IMG/VR virus record: IMGVR_UViG_3300021389_000005
Location: 1-64,000 of that record
Source of the DNA: a virus
Direction: 5' to 3' (one strand)
DNA length: 64,000 nt
Every line of letters begins with the position of its first letter. Positions within the stretch are counted from its first letter, which is position 1. Made by a program: the position numbers and the translations under genes. The notes under the pieces are model-generated. The model was not told the DNA's origin. It saw nothing but the letters and a program-made list of their open reading frames with translations, and did not search any database. This document shows positions 8,911 to 18,064 of this stretch, one piece after another.

Positions 8911-9750
8911 ATGGATTTTAAAACACTAATAAATAAAACATACGATACGGTCAAATTAATAATGACTCAGCCAACCATGATCTTTAGAAATAAAGAAAAT
9001 GCTGAAATTATAGCAAAGCATGTTGTTACTGAAGATGATAAAGTTAGACCTGATTTGATTGCACTAAAATATTACGGAGATGACACTAAAACAGACATGA
9101 TCTTAAAATATAATAGAATATCTGATCCGTTTAGCATAAATCCGGGTGAAATTATATTAGTACCTTCGCCTGATACTGCATATTATAGATTAGAAAGGCC
9201 GATGTCATTTGAAGATAACATAGTTAAAAGACAGTTTATAGATACTAAAAGATTAAGTCAGAAAGATCAAAAAAGAATAGAGGCTCTTAAAAAGAAATAT
9301 AATAAAGAAACTCTTTTGCCACCTAATGTTATTCCAGTGGGTAAAAAGAATTACGAGTTTAACGGAAATCAAGTTAGGTTGGGTGCACAGGTTCAAACAG
9401 ATCCAGTTACTGATTCTATTACTGCTGAAATTATTGCATCTCAGAATGAAGAAAAGAGCCCAAGAGAATTGGTAGAAGAACAACAAGGTTCTGATTTTGA
9501 TGGTAATGGTAGCGGTGACGGTACTGGCAACGGTACTGGTAATAACGGTACAACAGATACTACCGCTGAAAACCAATTTGAGGATGGATCAGGAAAAGGT
9601 GGATCAACTGGATCAGGTGGAAGTGGAGTCGATGGTAATAAAACAGATGATGCAGATCCAATTGGGGATAATAACAACGGAACAGACGGTCCTGCTGGAC
9701 AAGATACCGGTGGTGCTGGTGGAAGTGAAGATTCACCGTGTGCCAAATAA
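8911..9750 (+). CDS. LysM/gp53-like baseplate protein with low-complexity tail
   Basis: Residues about 45-90 (RPDLIALKYYGD...KYNRISDPFSINPGEIILVPS) match the LysM-like pattern found in T4 gp53-type baseplate wedge proteins and other small baseplate proteins that clamp the tail hub. Residues 95-155 are basic and helical. From about residue 190 to the end the protein is a flexible run rich in G, N, D, S and T, unusual for a baseplate clamp. The gene starts 15 bases after the preceding stop; the upstream sequence is A-rich with no Shine-Dalgarno. Baseplate assignment is moderately sure; the specific gp53 equivalence is inference. Confidence 0.65.
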   Translation: MDFKTLINKTYDTVKLIMTQPTMIFRNKENAEIIAKHVVTEDDKVRPDLIALKYYGDDTKTDMILKYNRISDPFSINPGEIILVPSPDTAYYRLERPMSFEDNIVKRQFIDTKRLSQKDQKRIEALKKKYNKETLLPPNVIPVGKKNYEFNGNQVRLGAQVQTDPVTDSITAEIIASQNEEKSPRELVEEQQGSDFDGNGSGDGTGNGTGNNGTTDTTAENQFEDGSGKGGSTGSGGSGVDGNKTDDADPIGDNNNGTDGPAGQDTGGAGGSEDSPCAK

Positions 9751-9769
9751 TTTGACTAATAAACAATAG

Positions 9770-11269
9770 ATGGATTTAGAACATAATATTTTAGCAGTAG
9801 TAGAACCAGCTTTAATGCCAACAGAAATAGAAATATATGCTGCTGGCGAAGAAGAAGGCGGTGATAAACAAACTAAGAACACTGGTAATATTGAGCCATT
9901 TATAATGGTAAATAAATATGTTTTCGGTAGAGACAATATACAAAGCGTAGAATTAGATTTATCTGGAATTGTACCTAAGTGCGAAATTTCAGTTATCGAT
10001 AATAAACAAGCATTTGATGTTGATCACTATCCTAGAGATGGTGATTCTTTCGTTATTTTATTCAATTCTAAGAATCAAGAAACTTTTAAATCTATTCATA
10101 TGGATTTCGATATTACTGAAATAACAAATGAAAGAGAAGTTGATGGTGAACCACCTACAATTAACATGAGCGGTATTGCTAAAGTACCTAAATTGTTTGC
10201 AGAAAATTGTCAAACACTAGACGCAGCTGGATCATTGGATCATTTAGAAATGGTGGCAAGAGAACTTCAATTAGGTTTAGCAACAAACATAGACGCTACT
10301 GATGATAGTCAATCTAGAATACAAGCATATGAAACTTATTTAGAATTTATAAAATCAATAGCTAAAGATTCATATATTGATGAAGAATCATTTACTAAAT
10401 TTTATATAGATCAATATTATTATTTGAACTACGTTGAAGTTAATAAGATTTTTAACTCATCTAACCCCGATATAAACGATTTACAAGTTGCGTTGGCTTC
10501 TGCCGCGGTTTCTTATGGAGAAGATGGAGATCAAGAAGGAGAAGATCCTGATGATATTGAAATGCCATTAATGCTTACTAATAACCGTGAGGTACAAGGT
10601 ATGAATAACTACGCTGACAAAGTTGAACTTATTAATAATTCTAGTAAAATAAGCTTAAAGGCTGGTAATAAAAGAAACGTAATGATCTATGATAATAATA
10701 GTGATTCTGATAGATTACAACAATTTGACATAGAGCCATTAAGTTCTACTAATCTTAGAGATATTGAAGAGCCATTAAAGGGTAAAAGAACAGAAGAACG
10801 TTATCAAGAAAATGTTAAGTTTAAGTATATGGGTAGACAAAATGCTGGAGATGACGGTTTAGGTAATACACATAAAAATGCCATATACTCTAAATTATTT
10901 CAAAAGCAAAATGAAATGGAAACACAAAAGATGAAAGTAAAGGTTACTTTGAGTAGCTTTAACCCTGCTCTTTATAAGTTTCAAAAGATTCCACTGCTTA
11001 TGTACCATTACGATGGCGTTAAAATTAAAGCCGCTGAAGAAGCTCAAGCCAAACAAGATGAAGCTGGTTTTAGTGAGCAAGCTATAATTCCAGACACTGG
11101 TGAAAGAGAAGAAGAATCAAATTCACAAGTAGTAGATAGATTTTTAACAGGATTTTATATTATTGAAAACATAAACATAAACTATGACCTAGAATCTGGC
11201 TTATCTCAAGAGGTTACTTTGATTAGAAGAGAGTGGCCTACTAAAGTTGCAGATTTAAAAGAAGAATAG
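9770..11269 (+). CDS. Baseplate hub-like protein, 499 aa
   Basis: Probably the tail hub (T4 gp27/VgrG-N/gpD-type ring). The N-terminal third is beta-rich and reads like a hub tube domain (V-S-E/I-S-V-I-D-N near 70-80, then PRDGDSFVILF). The C-terminal segment F-L-T-G-F-Y-I-I-E-N-I-N-I-N-Y-D...Q-E-V-T-L-I-R-R-E-W-P resembles the end of hub domains that contact the spike. An acidic insert sits around 235-260. It is flanked by the LysM-like protein and by the OB-fold spike two genes downstream, which is the expected hub neighbourhood. Confidence 0.55.
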   Translation: MDLEHNILAVVEPALMPTEIEIYAAGEEEGGDKQTKNTGNIEPFIMVNKYVFGRDNIQSVELDLSGIVPKCEISVIDNKQAFDVDHYPRDGDSFVILFNSKNQETFKSIHMDFDITEITNEREVDGEPPTINMSGIAKVPKLFAENCQTLDAAGSLDHLEMVARELQLGLATNIDATDDSQSRIQAYETYLEFIKSIAKDSYIDEESFTKFYIDQYYYLNYVEVNKIFNSSNPDINDLQVALASAAVSYGEDGDQEGEDPDDIEMPLMLTNNREVQGMNNYADKVELINNSSKISLKAGNKRNVMIYDNNSDSDRLQQFDIEPLSSTNLRDIEEPLKGKRTEERYQENVKFKYMGRQNAGDDGLGNTHKNAIYSKLFQKQNEMETQKMKVKVTLSSFNPALYKFQKIPLLMYHYDGVKIKAAEEAQAKQDEAGFSEQAIIPDTGEREEESNSQVVDRFLTGFYIIENININYDLESGLSQEVTLIRREWPTKVADLKEE

Positions 11270-11287
11270 AAATAGAATATATAGGAT

Positions 11288-12661
11288 ATGGCAGGTCAAC
11301 AAGATTTATATAAAAATACAACTGAGTTTAGAAAGGGAAGTCCACTTAGAACAATTAATGAGGATCCAACTTACTTGAGCTGGTTAATCATGTTTGATAA
11401 GACATCTGACGGATCTCCTCTTTTTAATGGAGCTGCTGAGAAATATTTATTAGAAACAGTAGGTGGAGACTATGGTAAAGGATTGGCAGCTACTCTAAAT
11501 GCATTTAAAACTTTATTATTTAAAATTAATACAGATATGCCTTGGTTTTGGCAAACACTTTCTGGTTTAGAACAGTCACAGATATATGAAAACCTATCAG
11601 AGCCTTATTGGGGTGCAAAAGATCCTAAACTAGAAATAGAATGTCTAGAAGAAACTGTTGATTTAACAGTTATATCTTTAATGGACTTGTACAAAAGATC
11701 TGTATATGATTTTAACAGATGGATTGAAATAATTCCATTTAATTTAAGGCATTTTAGAATGCAAATATACATTTCTGAAATTAGACAATTTCAACTAGAT
11801 ACACACGCTAAAGATTTAGATTTTACATACAAACCAGGAGGACCGGCACATAAAAATCAGACAGAACCTAAAACTTTACATCAACAATTAAATTTAACAG
11901 CAAAGCCATTTATTAAATTACAATTTGATTTTTGTGAGTTTGACATTGATGCTATATCTACTATGTATGCAGATATTACAAAAAACCCTGAACTAAGAAA
12001 ACCTAAAATTGCTATTAAGTGGCAATCGGTGAGGAATGCTGGTCAAAAATATCCAAACGATACAGAAGCTACCGAAGGATTAGGTGTTGTTGGAAAGCTT
12101 AACCCATATGATTTTGGCCCGTTTGATCCTTTACAATCGGTTAAAGACGCAGCTAACGATAAGCTTAAAGATATTAAAGAAGGTGTAATGGGTAAAATAG
12201 ATAATTTTAAAGGTGCATTTTCTCAAGAACCAAATGGAATAGCAAACGTTTATGGCCATAGTAGAACTGGACTTAGCGGTCCTTTAGCGAGTTTAGCTGA
12301 TCAAGCAATTGATAATTTAACAGCTAGTTTGTTACTAGGAAACGTACACGGTGCCAACACACTAAGTAATATACAAGATGCTATTACTTCTGGAAGTGTA
12401 AATGCTATTGCTAATTTAGCTGGACAATTATTTAGCGGCAAGAGCGACAGTGTACCAGGAGATTTATCACCAGGTAACATACACCCAACTGATAATTTTG
12501 CATTAGATTCATCACCAGACGGTAATATTACACCTAAGAAAGTATATGATGATATACCTGCCGACAGAGATGATCCAATTAACGATAATGTATATGGTGG
12601 TCCAAACACAGGTGTAGATTCATCACCAGACGGTAACTTAAACGATAACGTACATGAATGA
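11288..12661 (+). CDS. Structural protein, probably baseplate/tail, 457 aa
   Basis: Not assigned to a named family. Residues 1-250 look globular (tryptophan-rich, W-F-W-Q-T-L, then R-H-F-R-M-Q-I-Y-I-S-E-I-R-Q-F), and 250-457 is a flexible glycine/asparagine-rich region with a repeated D-S-S-P-D-G-N unit (two copies near the C-terminus). The phrase F-R-M-Q-I-Y-I-S-E-I-R-Q-F followed by F-I-K-L-Q-F-D-F-C-E-F resembles beta sandwich folds of tail-tube-related proteins, but this is weak. It overlaps the spike gene by 8 bases, so it probably partners the spike or hub. Confidence 0.6.
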   Translation: MAGQQDLYKNTTEFRKGSPLRTINEDPTYLSWLIMFDKTSDGSPLFNGAAEKYLLETVGGDYGKGLAATLNAFKTLLFKINTDMPWFWQTLSGLEQSQIYENLSEPYWGAKDPKLEIECLEETVDLTVISLMDLYKRSVYDFNRWIEIIPFNLRHFRMQIYISEIRQFQLDTHAKDLDFTYKPGGPAHKNQTEPKTLHQQLNLTAKPFIKLQFDFCEFDIDAISTMYADITKNPELRKPKIAIKWQSVRNAGQKYPNDTEATEGLGVVGKLNPYDFGPFDPLQSVKDAANDKLKDIKEGVMGKIDNFKGAFSQEPNGIANVYGHSRTGLSGPLASLADQAIDNLTASLLLGNVHGANTLSNIQDAITSGSVNAIANLAGQLFSGKSDSVPGDLSPGNIHPTDNFALDSSPDGNITPKKVYDDIPADRDDPINDNVYGGPNTGVDSSPDGNLNDNVHE

Positions 12662-13370
12662 TAAAGAACTTTTTAAAGACAACATTAGAGAAACTCACTG
12701 GCTTGGTGAGGTAGTTGTTAATGAAGATCCATTACTGCAAGGAAGGTGTAGAGTAAAGGTTTATGGTAAATTCGATACACTAACAGAAGACGCTATTCCA
12801 TGGGCAACTCCTATGAATAGAGACCAAGTAGGTGCACATTCAGTACCTAGAGTTGGAGATATAGTTGCAGTTAGATTTGATAATGGAAATATTTACCACC
12901 CAGAATATTGGTTTCAGATTGATCAAAACCCAGATTTAAAGACAGATATATTGGAATCATCTGATGCACCACATGATGTGATTAGTTTAGTATATGATGC
13001 AGAAAGAAATGTTAGAATATATCATTCCCCAGAAGATGGCTTAGTTATTACTAGAGGTAGTGGTGCTAAAGAAAGACCAATGATACAAATAGACGAAGAA
13101 GGATTCATTAAGATAAGCACAGATGCGAAGATGTTCTTAGACTGTGGTGATATATTCGTTTCAAATGAAGGTGAACCTGGAGCAGATGAGACAGAGCCAG
13201 CAGTAAGAGGTCAATCTCTACAAGATTGGTTACAAACTTTATTAGACGATTATAATGCACATATTCACCCAACAGGTGTTGGACCATCAGGTCCACCGAT
13301 GCCACCTACACCAGCAACTGTAGGTAAATTATCTAGTACTCATATTAACTATCAACAAAAAGGTAAATAA
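12654..13370 (+). CDS. Baseplate central spike, gp5 OB-fold-like, without lysozyme
   Basis: Residues about 15-100 (H-W-L-G-E-V-V-V-N-E-D-P-L-L-Q-G-R-C-R-V-K-V-Y-G, P-W-A-T-P-M, R-V-G-D-I-V-A-V-R-F) have the OB-fold pattern of T4 gp5 N-terminal domain/gpV spikes. A beta-strand region follows (I-Q-I-D-E-E-G-F-I-K-I-S-T-D-A-K), as in spike beta-helix starts, then a proline/histidine-rich C-terminus (H-I-H-P-T-G). The lysozyme domain of T4 gp5 is absent at 238 aa, so any peptidoglycan hydrolase must be elsewhere. It sits directly after the hub region, as expected. Confidence 0.8.
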   Translation: MNDKELFKDNIRETHWLGEVVVNEDPLLQGRCRVKVYGKFDTLTEDAIPWATPMNRDQVGAHSVPRVGDIVAVRFDNGNIYHPEYWFQIDQNPDLKTDILESSDAPHDVISLVYDAERNVRIYHSPEDGLVITRGSGAKERPMIQIDEEGFIKISTDAKMFLDCGDIFVSNEGEPGADETEPAVRGQSLQDWLQTLLDDYNAHIHPTGVGPSGPPMPPTPATVGKLSSTHINYQQKGK

Positions 13371-13372
13371 TT

Positions 13373-15358
13373 ATGCCCGTAATTTGGCCATCATTTATCA
13401 GCGCAGCGGCTAATACAATTTCAAGCCACGAGTTTACAAAACCAGGTGGACTTGCAACAGCGTCGTACGAAACACCTAAAGTTGGAGCAGATCAAGTTAA
13501 TATTTTTCCACCATCACCTGAGCTCATAGAAGCTATAAAACCAGGAAATCCGCTAAATGCTAATTTAGCTACTAATCCTACACAGTTTACTAATATTGGA
13601 AATACTAATCCATTAAGCGGTAGATTTGATTTTGGTAAAGCCATTGCTCAAGACTATTTAGATGCAGTTAAAGGTATGGCTATGACACCAGTTGGAGCAA
13701 CACATACAAATAATGGTATTGCTGAACAACTATTATTAAATGGATATGGTTTAGTATTTGAGAGGTTATTAAAAGAAGGTGATATACCATTAATGGACCA
13801 AAAGGATGAGGACGGAAATATAACTGAAGTTGGTAAAGAGTCTCATCCTGACTACGCTGATCTTTGTCCCGAACCTATAGTACCACCAGACCCTATAGAA
13901 GAAGAGAAGAAAATTGAAAAAAAATTTAGTAAGTTTATTGAAGAATCCAAAGAAGATCCTTTTTATGATCTATATAAGTTTAGATTTTTTCAATTTCATT
14001 GTTTAGACGGAAAAGAATCTGCAAGTGATATTATTGATTTATTTGCAAATAGACTTTTGCAGCAATTCGATTCGCTTGATACTTCTGGAAGTTGGAGTAG
14101 CACTGTAAATAGAAGATTTAACTATATTAGATGGGCTACAAGTTTAGGTAAAGCAAATTATGAAAATTTCAATGCAAACGATTATTATTATGCTAGCTCA
14201 GATTGGAAAAGTAGATTCCCATACGTCAATGTCTCTATTAAAACTAGGAACGGAATTAAAAATGCAGGTTATAATGATTGGCAACAAATAGTAGATGGCG
14301 TTTCTAGGGTGTTTAAAGAAGCAATAGATGTTGCATTTCCAACGTTTGAGGTTATGGTTCCTGCAGAAGGAAATCGAGAATCATATCTTTATGTAGAACA
14401 AGATATGTATAAAAGAGTAGCTAAAGGTAGAATGGCGCCAACTCCAATGCCATCACCAGATTTAAGTGAAGATGTGCTTTGCCCGTTAGATCAATACAAG
14501 TGTCAAGTTTCTTATAACAGGGAGCGTGGGACATATCAAAATGCAGAGGGTAATACAGTTACAATTACAAGCAAAAGACCTAAGATATTGACTGATCACG
14601 TAGTAACTTTCTTTTCATATGATAATGGTGCATTAGAAGATGTTAATAACTTTAATGAATTTAATTCAGGTAATCTAGACGAAGGTGAAGCTGCTAACGT
14701 TGTATTAAACGACGATAATAAGATTTTATGGTGGGACAAAGATGATCAATATGTAAAAACCCAATATGAAATTTTAGAGTATGAAACAAAATGGACAAAG
14801 ATACCTGCTGCGGTAAGTAATATTAGTCCTGCTGCTACTGATGCTAAAGCAGTCTTAACTCAATTTTTATCTATTGACCCAAAACAAGGTGGAACTGTTT
14901 TTAAATTTCAATATGATCAAGCTAAGAAATCAAAAGAAGCCGCAGAAGAATGCGATGAACTAGAAGAAGGCGCAGAAATTGCATTTACTTGGCCAGGTGG
15001 AGATCCATACGAAGAAATGGCAGAAATTACGATTGCGTATTGGTATGCTTGTATTGTAAAACCATTTGCACCATCAACATCTATGCCTCCCGCGTTAATA
15101 CCACCGCCACTTACAGGTATTTATGTGCCTATTTATTATGGTGGAAAAACTAGATTAGCTAATAATTTAAGAAGAGCTTGGAACTCTGGCAAATCATTTA
15201 TGATTCCGCCAACAAAACCACCAGCGACTGTAGTCGCTACTGCATTAGCTGCTACTTATGCTATGCATTTATTAGAATTTAAATTACTTTATTTAGGTGG
15301 AATTCCGACACCTGCTGGACCTGTCCCTATGGTAGGTTTTGTACCTGTCGTGTTCTAA
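13373..15358 (+). CDS. Baseplate/tail structural protein, 661 aa
   Basis: Unrecognised but clearly in the baseplate operon (2 bases after the spike stop). Residues 1-130 are hydrophobic/proline-rich. An acidic region with a short coiled coil lies near 165-200, and an aromatic globular region at 200-330. The last 90 residues are rich in P, A and G with long non-polar stretches (for example I-P-P-P-L-T-G-I-Y-V-P-I-Y-Y-G-G, then A-T-A-L-A-A-T-Y-A-M-H-L-L). The hydrophobic ends could be buried in the hub or contact a membrane during ejection, but I cannot assign a T4 counterpart. Confidence 0.6.
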   Translation: MPVIWPSFISAAANTISSHEFTKPGGLATASYETPKVGADQVNIFPPSPELIEAIKPGNPLNANLATNPTQFTNIGNTNPLSGRFDFGKAIAQDYLDAVKGMAMTPVGATHTNNGIAEQLLLNGYGLVFERLLKEGDIPLMDQKDEDGNITEVGKESHPDYADLCPEPIVPPDPIEEEKKIEKKFSKFIEESKEDPFYDLYKFRFFQFHCLDGKESASDIIDLFANRLLQQFDSLDTSGSWSSTVNRRFNYIRWATSLGKANYENFNANDYYYASSDWKSRFPYVNVSIKTRNGIKNAGYNDWQQIVDGVSRVFKEAIDVAFPTFEVMVPAEGNRESYLYVEQDMYKRVAKGRMAPTPMPSPDLSEDVLCPLDQYKCQVSYNRERGTYQNAEGNTVTITSKRPKILTDHVVTFFSYDNGALEDVNNFNEFNSGNLDEGEAANVVLNDDNKILWWDKDDQYVKTQYEILEYETKWTKIPAAVSNISPAATDAKAVLTQFLSIDPKQGGTVFKFQYDQAKKSKEAAEECDELEEGAEIAFTWPGGDPYEEMAEITIAYWYACIVKPFAPSTSMPPALIPPPLTGIYVPIYYGGKTRLANNLRRAWNSGKSFMIPPTKPPATVVATALAATYAMHLLEFKLLYLGGIPTPAGPVPMVGFVPVVF

Positions 15359-15368
15359 AAAATAGAAG

Positions 15369-15378
15369 GATATATAAT
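15369..15378 (+). promoter_or_regulatory. GATATATAAT promoter-like motif
   Basis: Exact copy, 35 bases before the ATG of the S1-like gene, suggesting that this gene has its own transcription start within the tail region. Confidence 0.5.
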
Positions 15379-15403
15379 ATGTTACACTCTTAATATAAAA
15401 AAA

Positions 15404-16702
15404 ATGACAAACAAATCAAAAAGAGCTAGAATCGGCGAAACTACGGTCACTCTAGCAGAAAAGACAGTAGAATCAAATACTGAAACAGTAGTAGAATCAA
15501 CAACTAAGAAAGAGGAAATAGAAGATACCAATGATCAATGGTATAATGCAGAAGGAGAATTCATGTGGGACGAATATGAAGCTACTTGTGTAACTAGACT
15601 TAGAAAACCAAATCCACATATTAAAACCAGAAACGGTGACAAGGTTTATTCCAGAGAATTATATGCTCAAGAGTTATATGATAAGATGGAAGTATACGAA
15701 TCTAATGTCAACATGCTACCTGAATTAATTGAAGGTGGAATATATGACGGTACAGTATTTGCTGTGACTTCAGATTTTATCACGGTCGACGTGGGTTATA
15801 GAGAATCTGTTTATATTAAGTTTGAAAAAGAGCCTGAACATGTTCAAGCCCTTAAACCTGGAGAAGCTACTTCAGTGTTGATCACAACGTATAGGCCAGG
15901 ATCACATGTTATTGGAAGCATCAGCGGTGGTGTTAAGCAAAAAACATTTATGGATCTAAGAGACGGTGTTGAAAAAGGTGACACTGCTTGGGTAGGTACA
16001 GTTGTAAATATGATAGAAAACGGAGGTTACATAGTTAACGTTCAGGGAATAGATTGCTTTATGCCTGGATCATTAGCTGGAATTAACAAGCTACATGACT
16101 TTAGCTCTATTATAGGGACTGAAATGTATGTTGTTCCTGTTAGTTTCTCACCAGACAGAGGCACATTAGTTGTTTCACATAGAAAATATTTACAAGCATT
16201 AATTCCTACTGCAATAGAAGAATTAAAAGAATCTATTGATAATGAACAAACAGGACATGTAACAGGTACTGCAAAATATGGAGTATTTGTTGAGTTCAAT
16301 AAATGTTTAACGGGTATGATTCATAACAATGACTTAGACGAAGATACATTAGTTAAGTTTAAGGCCAGAGAAATTAAACCCGGTGATGAAATTTCATTTA
16401 AAGTCAAAGACATTGTAAGCGAAAAGAAAATTACACTAACGCAAAAGGTAAACGTACAAATTAATCCATGGTCGGACATTACAACTAGAATTCAAATTCC
16501 TTCTAATGTTACTGCTATTGTTAAAACAAAAAAGGATTATGGTTTATTCATTACTATAGAGGATGGTGTAACTGGATTGCTACATATTAGTGAAATAGGA
16601 GAAGAAACAATGTCAGTCTTTAAACCCGGTGATGAAATTACTGTGCAGATTACAAGAATAGACGTTGACTCAATGAAAGTATTTCTTAAACTGCCACAAT
16701 AA
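15404..16702 (+). CDS. Ribosomal protein S1-like RNA-binding protein (four S1 domains)
   Basis: After a charged 100-residue N-terminal region come four S1 (OB-fold) RNA-binding repeats at about 108-176, 192-262, 283-350 and 366-431. The last two are the most canonical (G-H-V-T-G-T-A-K-Y-G-V-F-V-E-F, then D-Y-G-L-F-I-T-I-E-D-G-V-T-G-L-L-H-I-S-E-I). Bacterial S1 has four to six such repeats and brings mRNA to the 30S subunit, which matters most for messages lacking a Shine-Dalgarno sequence. A phage version could favour phage mRNAs or protect RNA. It has a promoter-like motif of its own and lies between two structural blocks. A role as a general RNA chaperone or RNase component (as in PNPase/RNase E S1 domains) cannot be excluded, but four tandem repeats and no nuclease domain favour S1. 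Confidence 0.85.
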   Translation: MTNKSKRARIGETTVTLAEKTVESNTETVVESTTKKEEIEDTNDQWYNAEGEFMWDEYEATCVTRLRKPNPHIKTRNGDKVYSRELYAQELYDKMEVYESNVNMLPELIEGGIYDGTVFAVTSDFITVDVGYRESVYIKFEKEPEHVQALKPGEATSVLITTYRPGSHVIGSISGGVKQKTFMDLRDGVEKGDTAWVGTVVNMIENGGYIVNVQGIDCFMPGSLAGINKLHDFSSIIGTEMYVVPVSFSPDRGTLVVSHRKYLQALIPTAIEELKESIDNEQTGHVTGTAKYGVFVEFNKCLTGMIHNNDLDEDTLVKFKAREIKPGDEISFKVKDIVSEKKITLTQKVNVQINPWSDITTRIQIPSNVTAIVKTKKDYGLFITIEDGVTGLLHISEIGEETMSVFKPGDEITVQITRIDVDSMKVFLKLPQ

Positions 16703-16717
16703 GTTCAACGTGAGTGT

Positions 16718-16727
16718 GATATATAAT
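16718..16727 (+). promoter_or_regulatory. GATATATAAT promoter-like motif
   Basis: Exact copy, 33 bases upstream of the amidoligase-like gene; nearly the same spacing as before the S1-like gene. Confidence 0.5.
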
Positions 16728-16750
16728 CAAACGGTAATATCATACTCTAG

Positions 16751-18061
16751 ATGCAAAAACTTAATATAAAATCTACAAAGGAACAGATCTTGAACTCTGC
16801 ACAAATAGGTGTGGAGTTCGAGTTCTATTCTAACTTGAGCCTTCAAGAGACCCAGAAATCTATTTCTGATCTATTGAATAGAAAAATTCAGTTAGAAGAC
16901 AAAGCGCATTCCGATTTTGTACCTGATGACAAAGTCTTTAAAATGGAACCTGATATGTCAGGTGGTAAAGGACTTATAGAATTGGTAACTGGTCCAATTC
17001 CTTACAGAAATGCTAGGGTAATTATCATTAAAATGCTGGATTGGATTGATAAAAACGGATATACTAACGATCGTGCTAGTATTCACTTAAACATGTCATT
17101 TCAAACTGACTACTTAGAAGATCCTATAATGGTTTCTAAAATGAACGTTCTTAAATTCATTTTAGATTTTGATGAGCAACAAGTTTACAATTTCTTCCCT
17201 TCTAGAGAGGGTTCAACATACGCTAAAAGTATAAAATGGGTTATGCCAGCAAGAGAAGCATATTACTTCGATGAAGATCATATTTCACCGATGAATTTTA
17301 TTTTTGCTAATTCTAAATATTACGGTATAAACTTTGAAAAAGCCCAAAAGAATTACTTAGAGTTTAGATACATCGGTGGAGAAGACTACCATAAACGCAA
17401 AGAAGAGATACTTTATTTGTGTGAAAGATTTATTATGCAAATGTGGAAATCATGTAATAATCCTAGGTTTTCATCACAAAATAGAATAGAACTTAAAAGA
17501 ATTCTTAATAAGAATAAACCACTTATAGAATCTTTAAAAGATCATACTAAATTAAATAAATACTTTCCTAAAATACATGTGTTAGTTGATTTACAAGATA
17601 ATGATCAAGTTATTAAAGTTCAATGGGCTAGAATAAAGAATAAAGTAATTGATTTAATAGCCAACGGTACAATGGAAAAGGGTATTATTAACTATGATTC
17701 AGATTACGGTACTATTCAAGTAAAAGACGGTGTATTCTCTGCTATATTTCTTTTAGACGGATATGAATTCATAGATTGCGAATTAAGAGGTAATGTAGAA
17801 AATGCATCTATTTATGGAGGTGAAGTAATTGGATCTATGCTTAAAAGATGTAATCTTTATAGCAGTGCTGAAATAAAAGACAGCAAAATAGAATCATGTT
17901 ATGTTAACGGTAGTGTAACTGCTAATAACTGTTTTATATTTGGACGCGATGGTGTGTTTAAAGGTAGAACAATCGGTGGTATATACAGAGAAGGCTTTTT
18001 AGGAAAAGATGCCAGAATAGGAGATACTACTGAAGTTGTAGTTAGTAAAAAAATAAATTAA
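16751..18061 (+). CDS. GCS-type amidoligase-like protein with C-terminal beta-helix
   Basis: Resembles the amidoligase (glutamate-cysteine-ligase-like COOH-NH2 ligase) family that forms peptide or isopeptide bonds using ATP. Visible signatures in order: G-V-E-F-E-F at 20-25, M-E-P-D-M-S-G-G at 65-72, E-L-V-T-G-P at 77-82, a HLNMSF strand at 112-117 and L-E-F-R-Y near 202. Together these give the acidic metal/ATP-binding pattern of the fold. From about residue 330 to 420 there are short regular repeats (F-I-D-C-E-L-R-G-N-V-E-N-A-S-I-Y-G-G) like a pentapeptide or parallel beta-helix, an unusual fusion that could anchor the enzyme to a fibre or protein target. The neighbours are virion genes, so a virion or host surface protein is a possible substrate. 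Family assignment is by motif only. Confidence 0.65.
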   Translation: MQKLNIKSTKEQILNSAQIGVEFEFYSNLSLQETQKSISDLLNRKIQLEDKAHSDFVPDDKVFKMEPDMSGGKGLIELVTGPIPYRNARVIIIKMLDWIDKNGYTNDRASIHLNMSFQTDYLEDPIMVSKMNVLKFILDFDEQQVYNFFPSREGSTYAKSIKWVMPAREAYYFDEDHISPMNFIFANSKYYGINFEKAQKNYLEFRYIGGEDYHKRKEEILYLCERFIMQMWKSCNNPRFSSQNRIELKRILNKNKPLIESLKDHTKLNKYFPKIHVLVDLQDNDQVIKVQWARIKNKVIDLIANGTMEKGIINYDSDYGTIQVKDGVFSAIFLLDGYEFIDCELRGNVENASIYGGEVIGSMLKRCNLYSSAEIKDSKIESCYVNGSVTANNCFIFGRDGVFKGRTIGGIYREGFLGKDARIGDTTEVVVSKKIN

Positions 18062-18064
18062 AAA

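Noticed and set aside
9253-9766. Several overlapping frames on both strands around the low-complexity tail
   Set aside because: Low-complexity coding DNA leaves all frames open; only the long + strand frame continues from a folded domain.
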